Origin: Rheinheimera sp. 4Y26
GTDB taxonomy: Bacteria > Pseudomonadota > Gammaproteobacteria > Enterobacterales > Alteromonadaceae
Reading direction: 5' to 3'
Assembly (NCBI RefSeq): GCF_025245835.1
Contig: NZ_JAOBWS010000003.1
Span: 1 to 64,000 of the forward strand
Length of the DNA stretch: 64,000 nt
The notes beneath the pieces were generated by a model that was not told the DNA's origin, did no database searches, and worked only from the letters and a program-made list of their open reading frames with translations. Both the position numbers and the translations under genes were made by a program. Position 1 is the stretch's first letter. Each line of letters starts with the position of its first letter. Below are positions 53,678 through 62,343 of the stretch, in pieces.

Positions 53678-54934
53678 TTACAGAGTAATGCCCTTTTTAC
53701 TGGCCCTTTCTCTGATGTAAGGACCCCAGCTGTTGGCAACTTTCTCTTGTCCGTTGGCACGAGCCAACTCAACATGACGGTAAGCTTCTTTCAGCTTGGC
53801 CTGGTAGAAATATGCTTCGATCAGAGCGGTATGCACCTTACCCTTATCTTTCACACCAACTTCCAGAGCTTTCTGCAGTGCTGTAATAGCCTCTGGTTGT
53901 TTACCAGCCATTAGATAAGACAGACCTTGGCGACGGTAAAATTCACCGTCGTTTTCCATCTTAGCTATTTCACCGTAGTAAAAAGCGGCTTTATCAAAGT
54001 CACGGGATGAATTGTAAGAACTCGCGATACTACTCAGTACGCTACGATCTTTCTTCACTAACCCAGCTTTCATATGCTTTTCAAGCAATGCTGCGGCACG
54101 GTGTGGAATGTTATTGTTGTTGTACAGGTTAGCCAACAACTTAATTTCATTCTCAGTCTTCAGATAACCTTGCTTATAAGCCAGATCTACAGCGGCAAGA
54201 GCCTTACCGTATTGTTCATCCAGGTTATAAAAATTACCTAACTGCACCCACCACTGCTTATCATCCGGGAATACAACAACCATGGTCTCAAGCACTTCGA
54301 TCGCTTTTTTGATCTGCTTGTTTTCATAGTATGCACCCAGCTTCATGATGTAAGGATCCTTTTTCGGAGTCTTCATCAGAGCAATAGCAGCATCTGCCGG
54401 AGCAATAACTTTGTTGTATTGCTTCATTTCGTAATAACAGTTGGCAATACGCATATAAACATCTGGGTTGGTTTCACCAGTGAAATCCATCCATTTGTTA
54501 TAGTTGTTTAATGCTTCCTGATATTTCTTTGCACCTAAGTTCAGGTCGGCAATAGTACGGTAAAGCTGTGCCTGGTCGTTAAAGCTTAGTACGTCAAGTT
54601 TTGCGGCGTCTGTCAGCATTTTCAGCGATTTTGCAGGGTCTTTTTCCGCGTACAACGTGCCTAAAAACTTATATAAATATGCTTTATCGAAGGCAGCTGT
54701 TGGTTCAATACCACTCAATACCGCGATGGCTTCAGAAATTTGGTCTGCACTGTAGAGCTCATAAGCTTTACCTATTGCTTTACCAACTTTTTCACCAACG
54801 GCTTGAGATTTCCTTGCTTTTCGTTCAGCTATTTTTGCCGGATCCGGCGCTGCATAAGCTGAGTTGATAGGCAATGAAATCGCACCAATCGTTGCAAATA
54901 CAACCAAAGCTGACGTCAGTTTATTCAATTTCAT
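53678..54934 (-). CDS. TonB2-operon TPR-repeat protein
   Basis: A 418-residue protein with an N-terminal signal peptide (…INSAYA, then APDPAKIAER) and tetratricopeptide repeats throughout (for example DVYMRIANCYYEMKQYNKVIAPADAAIALMKTPKKDP). It is the last gene of the TonB2-type operon, with its start 2 bp after the tonB stop. Periplasmic TPR proteins of this type sit in the same place in Vibrio and Shewanella TonB2 operons and are believed to support transport; the mechanism is not established. Confidence 0.85.
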   Translation of the reverse strand: MKLNKLTSALVVFATIGAISLPINSAYAAPDPAKIAERKARKSQAVGEKVGKAIGKAYELYSADQISEAIAVLSGIEPTAAFDKAYLYKFLGTLYAEKDPAKSLKMLTDAAKLDVLSFNDQAQLYRTIADLNLGAKKYQEALNNYNKWMDFTGETNPDVYMRIANCYYEMKQYNKVIAPADAAIALMKTPKKDPYIMKLGAYYENKQIKKAIEVLETMVVVFPDDKQWWVQLGNFYNLDEQYGKALAAVDLAYKQGYLKTENEIKLLANLYNNNNIPHRAAALLEKHMKAGLVKKDRSVLSSIASSYNSSRDFDKAAFYYGEIAKMENDGEFYRRQGLSYLMAGKQPEAITALQKALEVGVKDKGKVHTALIEAYFYQAKLKEAYRHVELARANGQEKVANSWGPYIRERASKKGITL

Positions 54935-54936
54935 GA

Positions 54937-55557
54937 TTAACCCCCAGCTTGATCAAGATTGAAATCAAGTTGTACTTTTTGGCCTGTCTGCTTCAAAGCT
55001 TTACCGTTTTCAATCTTCGGTGAATATTTCCAACGCTTCAGCGCACGTATAGCTTCACGGTCAAATACACGTTTAGGTTGAGCATCGATAACTTCGATTT
55101 CATCAACACTACCGTCTTCCATAATTGAAAAACGTAACTGTACCCAACCGTTAATGCCATCACGAGCAGCCTGAACCGGATATTTGGGTTCAATACGTAC
55201 TATTGGTGTTGCATCACCATCACGCATCATCGCTGCTGACGGATCACCTAAACCAGTGCTGACACCACCAACATCTACAGTAGGAGCATTAAAGCCAATG
55301 CTGCTTGAATCGTTCGTATTTGATTCAGATACGATTTGCTGCTTCGGCGGCTCTGGCGGCGGCGGCGGCGGCGGTGGCGGCACCCGCGTCCGCGTCTGAG
55401 CTTTTGACTCAGGCGGCTGCGAGTTTATCTCAATAACGATATTATCCTTTTTAGCATTGGTGAATGTACCATCCCCACCTACAAGGAATGCCATCAATAC
55501 GTACAGGAAAAACGTTATTACCGCACCAATAATAAGTGAAAGTAATAACCTTGCCAT
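54937..55557 (-). CDS. tonB: TonB energy transducer protein
   Basis: A 206-residue TonB. One N-terminal membrane helix (LLLSLIIGAVITFFLYVLMAFLV) carries no obvious SxxxH pattern beyond S7. A proline stretch (nine consecutive Pro then EPP) follows at about 61-72. The C-terminal domain (GWVQLRFSIMEDGSVDEIEVIDAQPKRVFDREAIRALKRWKYSP) contacts outer-membrane receptors. It is short and TonB2-like. It starts 1 bp after the exbD stop. Confidence 0.93.
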   Translation of the reverse strand: MARLLLSLIIGAVITFFLYVLMAFLVGGDGTFTNAKKDNIVIEINSQPPESKAQTRTRVPPPPPPPPPEPPKQQIVSESNTNDSSSIGFNAPTVDVGGVSTGLGDPSAAMMRDGDATPIVRIEPKYPVQAARDGINGWVQLRFSIMEDGSVDEIEVIDAQPKRVFDREAIRALKRWKYSPKIENGKALKQTGQKVQLDFNLDQAGG

Positions 55558-55558
55558 A

Positions 55559-55960
55559 TTACTTATTCTCCGCTGCGATCGAGATTTTATCGATACCAGC
55601 TATCTTGATCTGATCCATTACAGAAACCACAACACCATGCTTCGCTTCTTTGTCAGCCTGGATGATGACAGTGTCTGTTGGTGATTCAGCAAGCAGCTTT
55701 TCGATAGTAGCGCCAACACGTTCTACATCAACAGCACGTTTATCTAACCAAATTTCACCGTTCGCACGGATTGCAACGAAAATAGTTGCAGATGGTTTCG
55801 ATTGTTGTTTTGTTGCTTTCGGACGGTTTACGTCAATACCAGCTTCTTTCACGAACGATGTAGTTACAATGAAGAAGATCAGCATGATGAATACAACGTC
55901 CAGCATTGGCGTTAAGTCAATTGCTGCCTCTTCGGCTTCACGTTTAGTTCTACGTGCCAT
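55559..55960 (-). CDS. exbD: ExbD proton-channel subunit
   Basis: A 133-residue ExbD. The membrane helix LTPMLDVVFIMLIFFIVTTSF carries the conserved Asp21 needed for proton use. The periplasmic part (VERVGATIEKLLAESPTDTVIIQADKEAKHGVVVSVMDQIKIAGIDKISIAA) is typical. It lies between exbB (13-bp gap) and tonB. Confidence 0.95.
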   Translation of the reverse strand: MARRTKREAEEAAIDLTPMLDVVFIMLIFFIVTTSFVKEAGIDVNRPKATKQQSKPSATIFVAIRANGEIWLDKRAVDVERVGATIEKLLAESPTDTVIIQADKEAKHGVVVSVMDQIKIAGIDKISIAAENK

Positions 55961-55973
55961 AAATTACTCTCTA

Positions 55974-56498
55974 TCAATGATGCGGCAAGCTGTCAGTCAA
56001 TTCATGAACTGCTGACTTGACTTTACCTTCCAATTTGGACGTTACAAATACGCCAGATAATGCTGCAACCATACCGGCCATAGTCGGGATTGTTGCCATA
56101 GAAATACCTGCCGCCATCAGTCTTGGGTTACCGGTACCTTGCACCGCCATAATTTCGAATACGGCGATCATACCGGTTACGGTGCCTAACAAACCAACCA
56201 TCGGACATACTGCAACCAAAGTTTTGATTACATTTACCCTTTCATTCAGTTTGGTCGACGCCTCTGAAACCCACGCATCACGAATTTTATGCGCATACCA
56301 TGAGGTTGTATCACTTCGTGCATTCCAGTCTGCGATGATTCTGTCACGCAATACCGGATATTCACGAGTGATAAACCAAAAGCGCTCAATGATTAAAACC
56401 CACATCACAAAGAGCACAAAGGCGACAACATAAAGAACATCGCCGCCGGTAGCGATAAAATCCCTGACAGATTCCCAAAGCTCTATCAGGCTATGCAT
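55974..56498 (-). CDS. exbB: ExbB proton-channel subunit (TonB2 type)
   Basis: A 174-residue ExbB/TolQ protein. The first helix is FIATGGDVLYVVAFVLFVMWVLIIERFWFI. The second and third membrane segments contain VCPMVGLLGTVTGMIAVFEIM and GISMATIPTMAGMVAALSGVFVT, as in the MotA/TolQ/ExbB fold. It is shorter than E. coli ExbB (no extra N-terminal part), typical of ExbB2. Its start overlaps the TtpC stop. Confidence 0.95.
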   Translation of the reverse strand: MHSLIELWESVRDFIATGGDVLYVVAFVLFVMWVLIIERFWFITREYPVLRDRIIADWNARSDTTSWYAHKIRDAWVSEASTKLNERVNVIKTLVAVCPMVGLLGTVTGMIAVFEIMAVQGTGNPRLMAAGISMATIPTMAGMVAALSGVFVTSKLEGKVKSAVHELTDSLPHH

Positions 56499-57862
56499 TA
56501 CGCTTTCTCCTTCTCCGCATGAGCAGCGATGATACCAGCGCTTTGCTCATCCAGAATGTGCAGGACTGAGTTTGATTTAGTTTGTAACATAGAGTGGATA
56601 AACAGCAACGGCAGAGCACATAACAGACCTTGTACAGTTGTTACTAACGCCATTGAAATCTGACCAGCCATGATTTTCGGGTCGCCAGTTCCGTACAGAG
56701 TAATTACCTGGAACGCACCGATCATACCGATAACTGTACCTAACAGACCCAGTAATGGACCTACCGCAGCGATCAGTTTGATAATGCCGATACCTTTTTC
56801 GATAGACGGAGTTTCACGCATGATAGCTTCGTCAAGTTTCAGCTCTAAGTTTTCAACGTCAGCAGACTTGTTGTCGTGGTAAACCTTCAGGATACGACCC
56901 AGCGGGTTGTTTGTATTTGGATTTGACAGGTTCTTCAGCTGAGCATTGATTTTTGAAGAAGCTGATGTCAGAGCTAAGTAGCGAACAGCACTGATTAACA
57001 GACCGATAATCAGTAATGCAGTGATTACATAACCTGGCACGCCACCTTGGTGGAACTGTTCAGACAATGTAGCTTCTTGTGTCTTCAGACGTAATAAAGC
57101 ACCACCAGTTGGGTCCACATAAACCGGAGTAACCTGGCCAGCTGGCGCCGAAGCGAAGTTCTGAGATGCAGACAGGATGTGTGAGTCTGGTTGTTTTGCC
57201 AGCGGCTGCATTTCTTTAGTGTCAGCGTTATAAACCAGATAACCGTTGTCAGAAATCAGGTTAAATGAACCAACACGAACAACATTAGCTGTTGCTTTGT
57301 TACCGTCTAAAGAAACAACTTCGCCTGAGAACTTAGAAACTTTAGCAGACTCAGTCATTTCAGTTTGCAGAGCAATCCACAGCTCTTCTAACTCATTGAT
57401 TGTTGGCAGCTCTTTTGCTACAGATAATTTCTGCAGTAATTCTTCACGGCCTTTGTACTGAGCACTGATGTTTGAAGTTGCGATAGCACCGATAGTTTCA
57501 GTGGCTGAACCACGAACGATACCGAACATCTCACCTAAAGTACCCTGAGCTGTTTGCAACTCTTGTTCTTTAGCGGCTAGTTTGCCTTCATTGTCAGCAA
57601 ACTGCTGAGTTAAAGATTTGCCACGGGCTTCTTCTGCAGCAAAAGCAGCTTTTGCTTTGTTTAACAGAGCTTGTTTGTCAGCACGGTCAGACAAAAACTC
57701 TTGTTCGCGAGCCTGGTCAATTTTACCTTCAGACAAACGATCTTTTTTAACCTGCTCTAACAGCTGATCTAATTTCGCAGTATCTGCAGCAGCAGTTAAA
57801 CACACGCCAGCAGACATAGTCATCGCAGCTGCAATTACTAAACCTTTAAACACTTTCTTCAT
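56498..57862 (-). CDS. ttpC: TonB2 complex component TtpC (ExbB-like with long N-terminus)
   Basis: A 454-residue ExbB/TolQ homologue with a signal peptide (MKKVFKGLVIAAAMTMSAGV…AAA), a long periplasmic coiled-coil N-terminal part (about 30-250, with DRADKQALLNKAKAAFAAEEARG). The C-terminal three-helix MotA/TolQ/ExbB domain includes AVGPLLGLLGTVIGMIGAFQVI. This is the layout of TtpC, which in Vibrio is required for TonB2 function. It lies 6 bp after the DUF3450 gene and 1 bp overlaps exbB. Confidence 0.92.
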   Translation of the reverse strand: MKKVFKGLVIAAAMTMSAGVCLTAAADTAKLDQLLEQVKKDRLSEGKIDQAREQEFLSDRADKQALLNKAKAAFAAEEARGKSLTQQFADNEGKLAAKEQELQTAQGTLGEMFGIVRGSATETIGAIATSNISAQYKGREELLQKLSVAKELPTINELEELWIALQTEMTESAKVSKFSGEVVSLDGNKATANVVRVGSFNLISDNGYLVYNADTKEMQPLAKQPDSHILSASQNFASAPAGQVTPVYVDPTGGALLRLKTQEATLSEQFHQGGVPGYVITALLIIGLLISAVRYLALTSASSKINAQLKNLSNPNTNNPLGRILKVYHDNKSADVENLELKLDEAIMRETPSIEKGIGIIKLIAAVGPLLGLLGTVIGMIGAFQVITLYGTGDPKIMAGQISMALVTTVQGLLCALPLLFIHSMLQTKSNSVLHILDEQSAGIIAAHAEKEKA

Positions 57863-57868
57863 TTATTC

Positions 57869-58642
57869 TTACTCCGCTGCTAACACTGGAAGTTTTAACA
57901 ATTCTGGGGCAGCTTGTTTGCCAGCTACACGAATCGCAAACTTGGTAGATTCCAGGTATTCCTGACCCAGAGCTTCCCACTGACCTGATGCTTTGTTGAA
58001 CATCCAGGCTTGTTTTTCGTCCAGAGATTGAGCTAAAAGCGCTACACGACCTACGTATACGTAGTTCACAGTTAATTCATTGCCATCAACTGTCAGTTTG
58101 TCAGTGTAAGTAACCAGTGAAGTACCCAGGTCTTTTTCGATTTGGTAAGCTTCCAGAACCAGTCGGTACATTTCTGACGTGTTCATCGCTGAGTTGCCCA
58201 TGTAATCACGCAGGCGCTGCACGCGAGCTAAGCGATTTGTCTGGTCAATCGGCATATCGGCTTTGATGAAAGCTTCCAGTGTATCCACCATTTTGTACAT
58301 TAATGGCACGATACCTTGTTTGGTACCTTCAATAGTACCAATTTGCTTGTCTAAAGAAGCCAGCGTCTCATTTTGATCAGCAACCAGTTTAGCAACGTGG
58401 TCGTTGTAAACTTTCAGGTTCTCGGTTTGTTCAACCAGAGCACGGTAATCAGCCAGCAGTTCCTGCGACTGATCATAAATATTGTTGATTTTTTCTTGTG
58501 ACTGAGCAGAAGCATTTGCGGTTTGTGCGTGTGCTTTTTGCAGCTCAGCCAAAGTAGTTGCTGACGCAACTCCACTTACGAGAGTGAAGGCACCAACGAA
58601 TGCTGATGCGATCAGACTTTTACGGATGTTATTGTTAGACAT
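57869..58642 (-). CDS. DUF3450 protein (TonB2 operon)
   Basis: A 257-residue periplasmic coiled-coil protein. The chosen start MSNNNIRKSLIA is followed by a signal peptide ending GVASA. A longer frame from 58765 has no support. Residues about 30-110 are long helices (INNIYDQSQELLADYRALVEQTENLKVYNDHVAKLV). It is the first gene of the TonB2-type operon; DUF3450 proteins sit beside TtpC in other gammaproteobacteria, and a role in assembling the energy-transduction complex is inferred. Confidence 0.88.
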   Translation of the reverse strand: MSNNNIRKSLIASAFVGAFTLVSGVASATTLAELQKAHAQTANASAQSQEKINNIYDQSQELLADYRALVEQTENLKVYNDHVAKLVADQNETLASLDKQIGTIEGTKQGIVPLMYKMVDTLEAFIKADMPIDQTNRLARVQRLRDYMGNSAMNTSEMYRLVLEAYQIEKDLGTSLVTYTDKLTVDGNELTVNYVYVGRVALLAQSLDEKQAWMFNKASGQWEALGQEYLESTKFAIRVAGKQAAPELLKLPVLAAE

Positions 58643-58736
58643 AGTTCCCAACCAATAATTGCTGATTAACGTAACCTGTATAGTGAAGGTCTGTTTTGTA
58701 ATAAAACATGACCTGGTTAGAGGGTAAACCGCCCGC

Positions 58737-58765
58737 ATCATTGCAGCAAAACCTAGGGTTGTCAA
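58737..58765 (-). promoter_or_regulatory. Probable sigma70 promoter of the TonB2-type operon
   Basis: Minus strand TTGACA (58760-58765), 17-bp spacer, AATGAT (58737-58742). It lies about 95 bp before the DUF3450 start. The -35 is perfect and the -10 has four of six consensus bases. No clear Fur box was seen. Confidence 0.45.
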
Positions 58766-58830
58766 TATAACGGCAACCCCGTTCGCAAATGTTTTGCAAC
58801 AAATTCCGCTTGCATTTTTACCCTGAATTA

Positions 58831-58864
58831 CTGTTTAAATATTTGCGTATTAAATTTTAAACAG
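58831..58864. other. Inverted repeat downstream of fba
   Basis: CTGTTTAAA (58831-58839) and TTTAAACAG (58856-58864) form a perfect 9-bp dyad with a 16-bp AT-rich centre. It is 17 bp beyond the fba stop. It lacks a GC core or T-run, so it is a weak terminator candidate or an operator. Confidence 0.35.
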
Positions 58865-58880
58865 TCATTCATTTTTCCGC

Positions 58881-59945
58881 TTATTTAATGTTCGGCGTTA
58901 GTTTCCCCGACTCATATAACTTCACCATTTTCTCTAAAGAAATGGCTTTGATTTTTGACGCCTGCCCAGCTGCCCCAAAGGCCTGGTAGCGATCTTTACA
59001 AATTTCTGTCATTGCGACGACAGAAGCCTGCAAATACTTGCGCGGATCAAACTCGGCCGGATGCTGCGCCATAAAACGGCGGATTGCACCGGTAGAAGCT
59101 AAACGTAAATCAGTATCGATGTTGATTTTACGGACGCCATGTTTGATCCCTTCCTGAATTTGTTCCACCGGAACACCATAAGTTTCCGGAATTTTGCCAC
59201 CAAACTCGTTAATAACTGCCAGCCACTCCTGTGGCACCGAGCTAGAGCCATGCATTACCAGGTGGGTGTCCGGAATGCGGGCGTGAATTTCTTTAATCCG
59301 GTCAATGGCCAGAATATCACCTGTCGGTGGACGGCTGAATTTGTATGCACCGTGTGAAGTGCCACAGGCAATGGCTAAAGCATCGACACCTGTTGCTTTA
59401 ACAAACTGCGCAGCTTCTTCCGGATCGGTCAGCATCTGGTCGTGGCTTAACACACAATCGGCACCAATACCGTCTTCTTCACCGGCAGCACCTGTTTCCA
59501 GACTGCCAAGGCAACCTAACTCCCCTTCCACTGACACACCACCAGCGTGCGCCATTTCAACCACACGACGGGTTACATCAACGTTATATGCATAATCTGT
59601 GGGTGTTTTACCGTCAGTGCCCAGCGAGCCGTCCATCATCACAGATGAAAAACCAAGTTGAATGGCCTGTAAACAGATGGCCGGCGAAGTACCGTGATCC
59701 TGGTGCATCACCACAGGAATATGCGGAAACTCTTCAATTGCAGCCAAAATCAGATGGCGTAAAAATGGTGCTCCGGCATATTTGCGGGCACCGGCAGAAG
59801 CCTGCACAATCACCGGACTGTCGGTGGCATCGGCTGCCATCATAATGGCACGCATCTGTTCGAGGTTGTTGACGTTAAAGGCTGGTACTGCGTAACCAAA
59901 TTCTGCCGCATGATCCAGCATCTGACGTAACGATATTAAAGCCAT
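58881..59945 (-). CDS. fba: Class II fructose-bisphosphate aldolase
   Basis: A 354-residue zinc-dependent aldolase. [16 protein letters not shown] opens the TIM barrel. The motif [11 protein letters not shown] carries the zinc-binding histidines. [17 protein letters not shown] and [14 protein letters not shown] are also conserved, and [11 protein letters not shown] is near the end. The length is typical of the family. It cleaves or forms fructose-1,6-bisphosphate in glycolysis and gluconeogenesis. It is the last gene of the tkt-epd-pgk-fba set, with about 120 bp between it and pgk. AGAGAG is the ribosome binding site. Confidence 0.97.
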   Translation of the reverse strand: MALISLRQMLDHAAEFGYAVPAFNVNNLEQMRAIMMAADATDSPVIVQASAGARKYAGAPFLRHLILAAIEEFPHIPVVMHQDHGTSPAICLQAIQLGFSSVMMDGSLGTDGKTPTDYAYNVDVTRRVVEMAHAGGVSVEGELGCLGSLETGAAGEEDGIGADCVLSHDQMLTDPEEAAQFVKATGVDALAIACGTSHGAYKFSRPPTGDILAIDRIKEIHARIPDTHLVMHGSSSVPQEWLAVINEFGGKIPETYGVPVEQIQEGIKHGVRKINIDTDLRLASTGAIRRFMAQHPAEFDPRKYLQASVVAMTEICKDRYQAFGAAGQASKIKAISLEKMVKLYESGKLTPNIK

Positions 59946-60065
59946 AGTTGTCTCTCTTTACTGTAGGGTAACAGGTGATGCAGCAGCCCAAAGGTCTTTG
60001 TCTTTGAAAAGTGCCAGCTATTTCTGGTCATAATGTTTGAGCTGCCAATTGTATTATCAAAGTTT

Positions 60066-61247
60066 TTACACAGTTTTTGCGCGTTGCTCAAGGATTTCAA
60101 CAGCAGGCAACACCTTGCCTTCTAAAAACTCGAGGAAAGCACCGCCACCGGTTGAAATATACGAAATTTGATCTGCAACACCATATTTATCAATGGCCGC
60201 CAGAGTGTCACCACCACCGGCAATTGAAAAAGCATTACTTTGTGCAATAGCTTCGGCTATTGCTTTAGTGCCGGCAGCAAACTGGTCAAATTCAAATACA
60301 CCCACAGGGCCATTCCAGACGATAGTGCCAGCCGTTTTCAGAATATCAACCAGTGCAGCTGTACTGTCCGGGCCTATATCAAAAATCATGTCATCAGCGG
60401 CCACAGCGCTGACTGGTTTTAACACAGCCACGGCATCTTCACTAAAGGCTTTGCCTGTCACCACATCTGTTGGCACAGGAATATTACCGCCATTGGCCTT
60501 AGCCGCCGCCATCAGGCGTTGAGCTTCCGGAATTAAATCATTTTCGCACAAGGACTTACCTACGTTAGCGCCTGTTGCAGCAATAAAAGTATTGGCAATG
60601 CCACCACCAACCACCAGTTGGTCAACCACAGTTGATAACGACTCAAGCACAGTCAGTTTAGTCGAAACTTTAGAACCGCCAACAATAGCGACTAATGGTC
60701 GTTTTGGATTTTTCAGCGCTGCAGCCAAAGCGTCAAGTTCAGCTGCCAGTAACGGGCCGGCACATGCAATAGGCGCAAAACGCGCTACACCATGAGTGGT
60801 GGCCTGAGCACGGTGCGCTGTACCAAATGCATCCATCACAAAAACATCACACAAAGCCGCCAGCTTACGCGACAGTGCTTCGTCGTTTTTGCCTTCGCCT
60901 TTGTTAAAACGCACGTTTTCAAACACCACCACTTCGCCATCAGCCAGTTCAATACCGTTCAGGTAGTCAGCAGCTAAACGCACAGGCGCTTTTAAGGCGG
61001 ATTTTAGATAATCAACTACCGGCTGCATGGAAAACTCAGCGTCGTACACACCTTCTTCAGGTCGCCCCAGGTGAGAACACACCATCACCTTAGCACCTTT
61101 GGCCAGTGCCAGCTCGATGGTTGGTAAAGCTGCACGCAGGCGTGCATCAGAGGTTACTTTGCCGTTTTTCACCGGCACATTCAGATCTTCCCGGATCAGC
61201 ACGCGTTTACCGGCTAAATCCAGGTCGGCCATCTTAATTACTGACAT
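60066..61247 (-). CDS. pgk: Phosphoglycerate kinase
   Basis: A 393-residue enzyme that transfers phosphate from 1,3-bisphosphoglycerate to [22 protein letters not shown] is the N-terminal substrate segment, and [37 protein letters not shown] and a C-terminal [12 protein letters not shown] with [13 protein letters not shown] are all present. The length is normal. It overlaps epd by 14 bp and is encoded before fba, as in many gammaproteobacteria. Confidence 0.97.
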   Translation of the reverse strand: MSVIKMADLDLAGKRVLIREDLNVPVKNGKVTSDARLRAALPTIELALAKGAKVMVCSHLGRPEEGVYDAEFSMQPVVDYLKSALKAPVRLAADYLNGIELADGEVVVFENVRFNKGEGKNDEALSRKLAALCDVFVMDAFGTAHRAQATTHGVARFAPIACAGPLLAAELDALAAALKNPKRPLVAIVGGSKVSTKLTVLESLSTVVDQLVVGGGIANTFIAATGANVGKSLCENDLIPEAQRLMAAAKANGGNIPVPTDVVTGKAFSEDAVAVLKPVSAVAADDMIFDIGPDSTAALVDILKTAGTIVWNGPVGVFEFDQFAAGTKAIAEAIAQSNAFSIAGGGDTLAAIDKYGVADQISYISTGGGAFLEFLEGKVLPAVEILEQRAKTV

Positions 61248-62286
61248 GACAAACTCCTTGTGAAAAATGGGTAGATTCTGATTGCATCATGGCGATGGCG
61301 GTGTCGATCATCCGATTGGCGAAACCCCACTCGTTGTCACACCACACCAGACACTTGACCAGTCTTTTATGACTGACTCTGGTCTGCGAGCCATCCACAA
61401 TGCAGGAATGAGGATCGTGATTAAAATCGACCGACACCAAAGGCTCTTCGGTGTAGTCAAGAATTTGCGGTAATAGCTGCTGTTTGGCTTTTTGCAAAGC
61501 GGCGTTTACAGCGGCAACAGTGACGTCCTGATGCAATGTGACGCTTAAATCCATTGCCGTGACATTCAGGGTTGGCACCCGTACCGCTATGGCTTCAAAA
61601 CGACCAGCCAGATGCGGCATGATGCGTTCAATCCCCCGGGCAAGTTTGGTATCCACCGGGATAATCGACTGACTGGCGGCTCTGGTGCGACGTAAATCCG
61701 GGTGATAAGCGTCTATAACTTGCTGATCGTGCATCGAAGCATGAATAGTGGTGATAGTGCCACTTTCAACGCCAAAGGCATCATCAAGCACGCTCAGCAC
61801 CGGCACTATGCAATTGGTGGTGCAGGAACCAGCCGAAACCACCCGCATGGTTGGCGTCAGCTGCTGATGATTCACCCCGAATATGACAGTGGCATCGATA
61901 TCCTGCCCTGCCGGATGTGAAAACAACACTTTTTTAGCACCAGCTGTTAAATGCAGCATAGCGTCGGCACGACTGGAAAAAACACCGGTACATTCAAGCA
62001 CAACATCAATATTAAGCTTGGCCCAGGGCAAATCAGCCGGGTTTTCCTTGTGGAATAAAGCTATCGGCTCGCCGGCAACCAGTAAACTCTGGTTTTGCAG
62101 TTCGACCGGGAAGTGAAAACGACCATGGGAGCTATCAAATTTGAGCAAATGCGCCATACCGCGTGCGTCTGCCAGTTCATTAATGGCGACCACCCGGATC
62201 TGTTGCTCCAGCTTATTTTCATAAATGGCCCGCAATATATTGCGGCCAATACGGCCAAAACCGTTGATTGCAACTCGAATTGTCAT
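61234..62286 (-). CDS. epd: Erythrose-4-phosphate dehydrogenase
   Basis: A 350-residue GAPDH-fold dehydrogenase. [19 protein letters not shown] binds NAD. The catalytic Cys is in [13 protein letters not shown] assign Epd over GapA because of [60 protein letters not shown] and [16 protein letters not shown], which follow the Epd pattern I know. It oxidises erythrose-4-phosphate to 4-phosphoerythronate for pyridoxal phosphate synthesis, which suits a locus next to tkt. A GAPDH activity is not excluded. Confidence 0.9.
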   Translation of the reverse strand: MTIRVAINGFGRIGRNILRAIYENKLEQQIRVVAINELADARGMAHLLKFDSSHGRFHFPVELQNQSLLVAGEPIALFHKENPADLPWAKLNIDVVLECTGVFSSRADAMLHLTAGAKKVLFSHPAGQDIDATVIFGVNHQQLTPTMRVVSAGSCTTNCIVPVLSVLDDAFGVESGTITTIHASMHDQQVIDAYHPDLRRTRAASQSIIPVDTKLARGIERIMPHLAGRFEAIAVRVPTLNVTAMDLSVTLHQDVTVAAVNAALQKAKQQLLPQILDYTEEPLVSVDFNHDPHSCIVDGSQTRVSHKRLVKCLVWCDNEWGFANRMIDTAIAMMQSESTHFSQGVCHVSN

Positions 62287-62310
62287 GCTGTTCCGAAATT
62301 CAGTTAAAGC

Positions 62311-62332
62311 AAAGGGGCAAAAAGCCCCTTTT
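62311..62332 (-). terminator. Weak hairpin between tkt and epd
   Basis: On the minus strand AAAGGGGC/GCCCCTTT forms an eight-bp stem with a 5-base loop. A short T-stretch follows, so it may attenuate read-through from tkt into epd and not stop it fully. Confidence 0.5.
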
Positions 62333-62343
62333 ATTGGTTGGGA

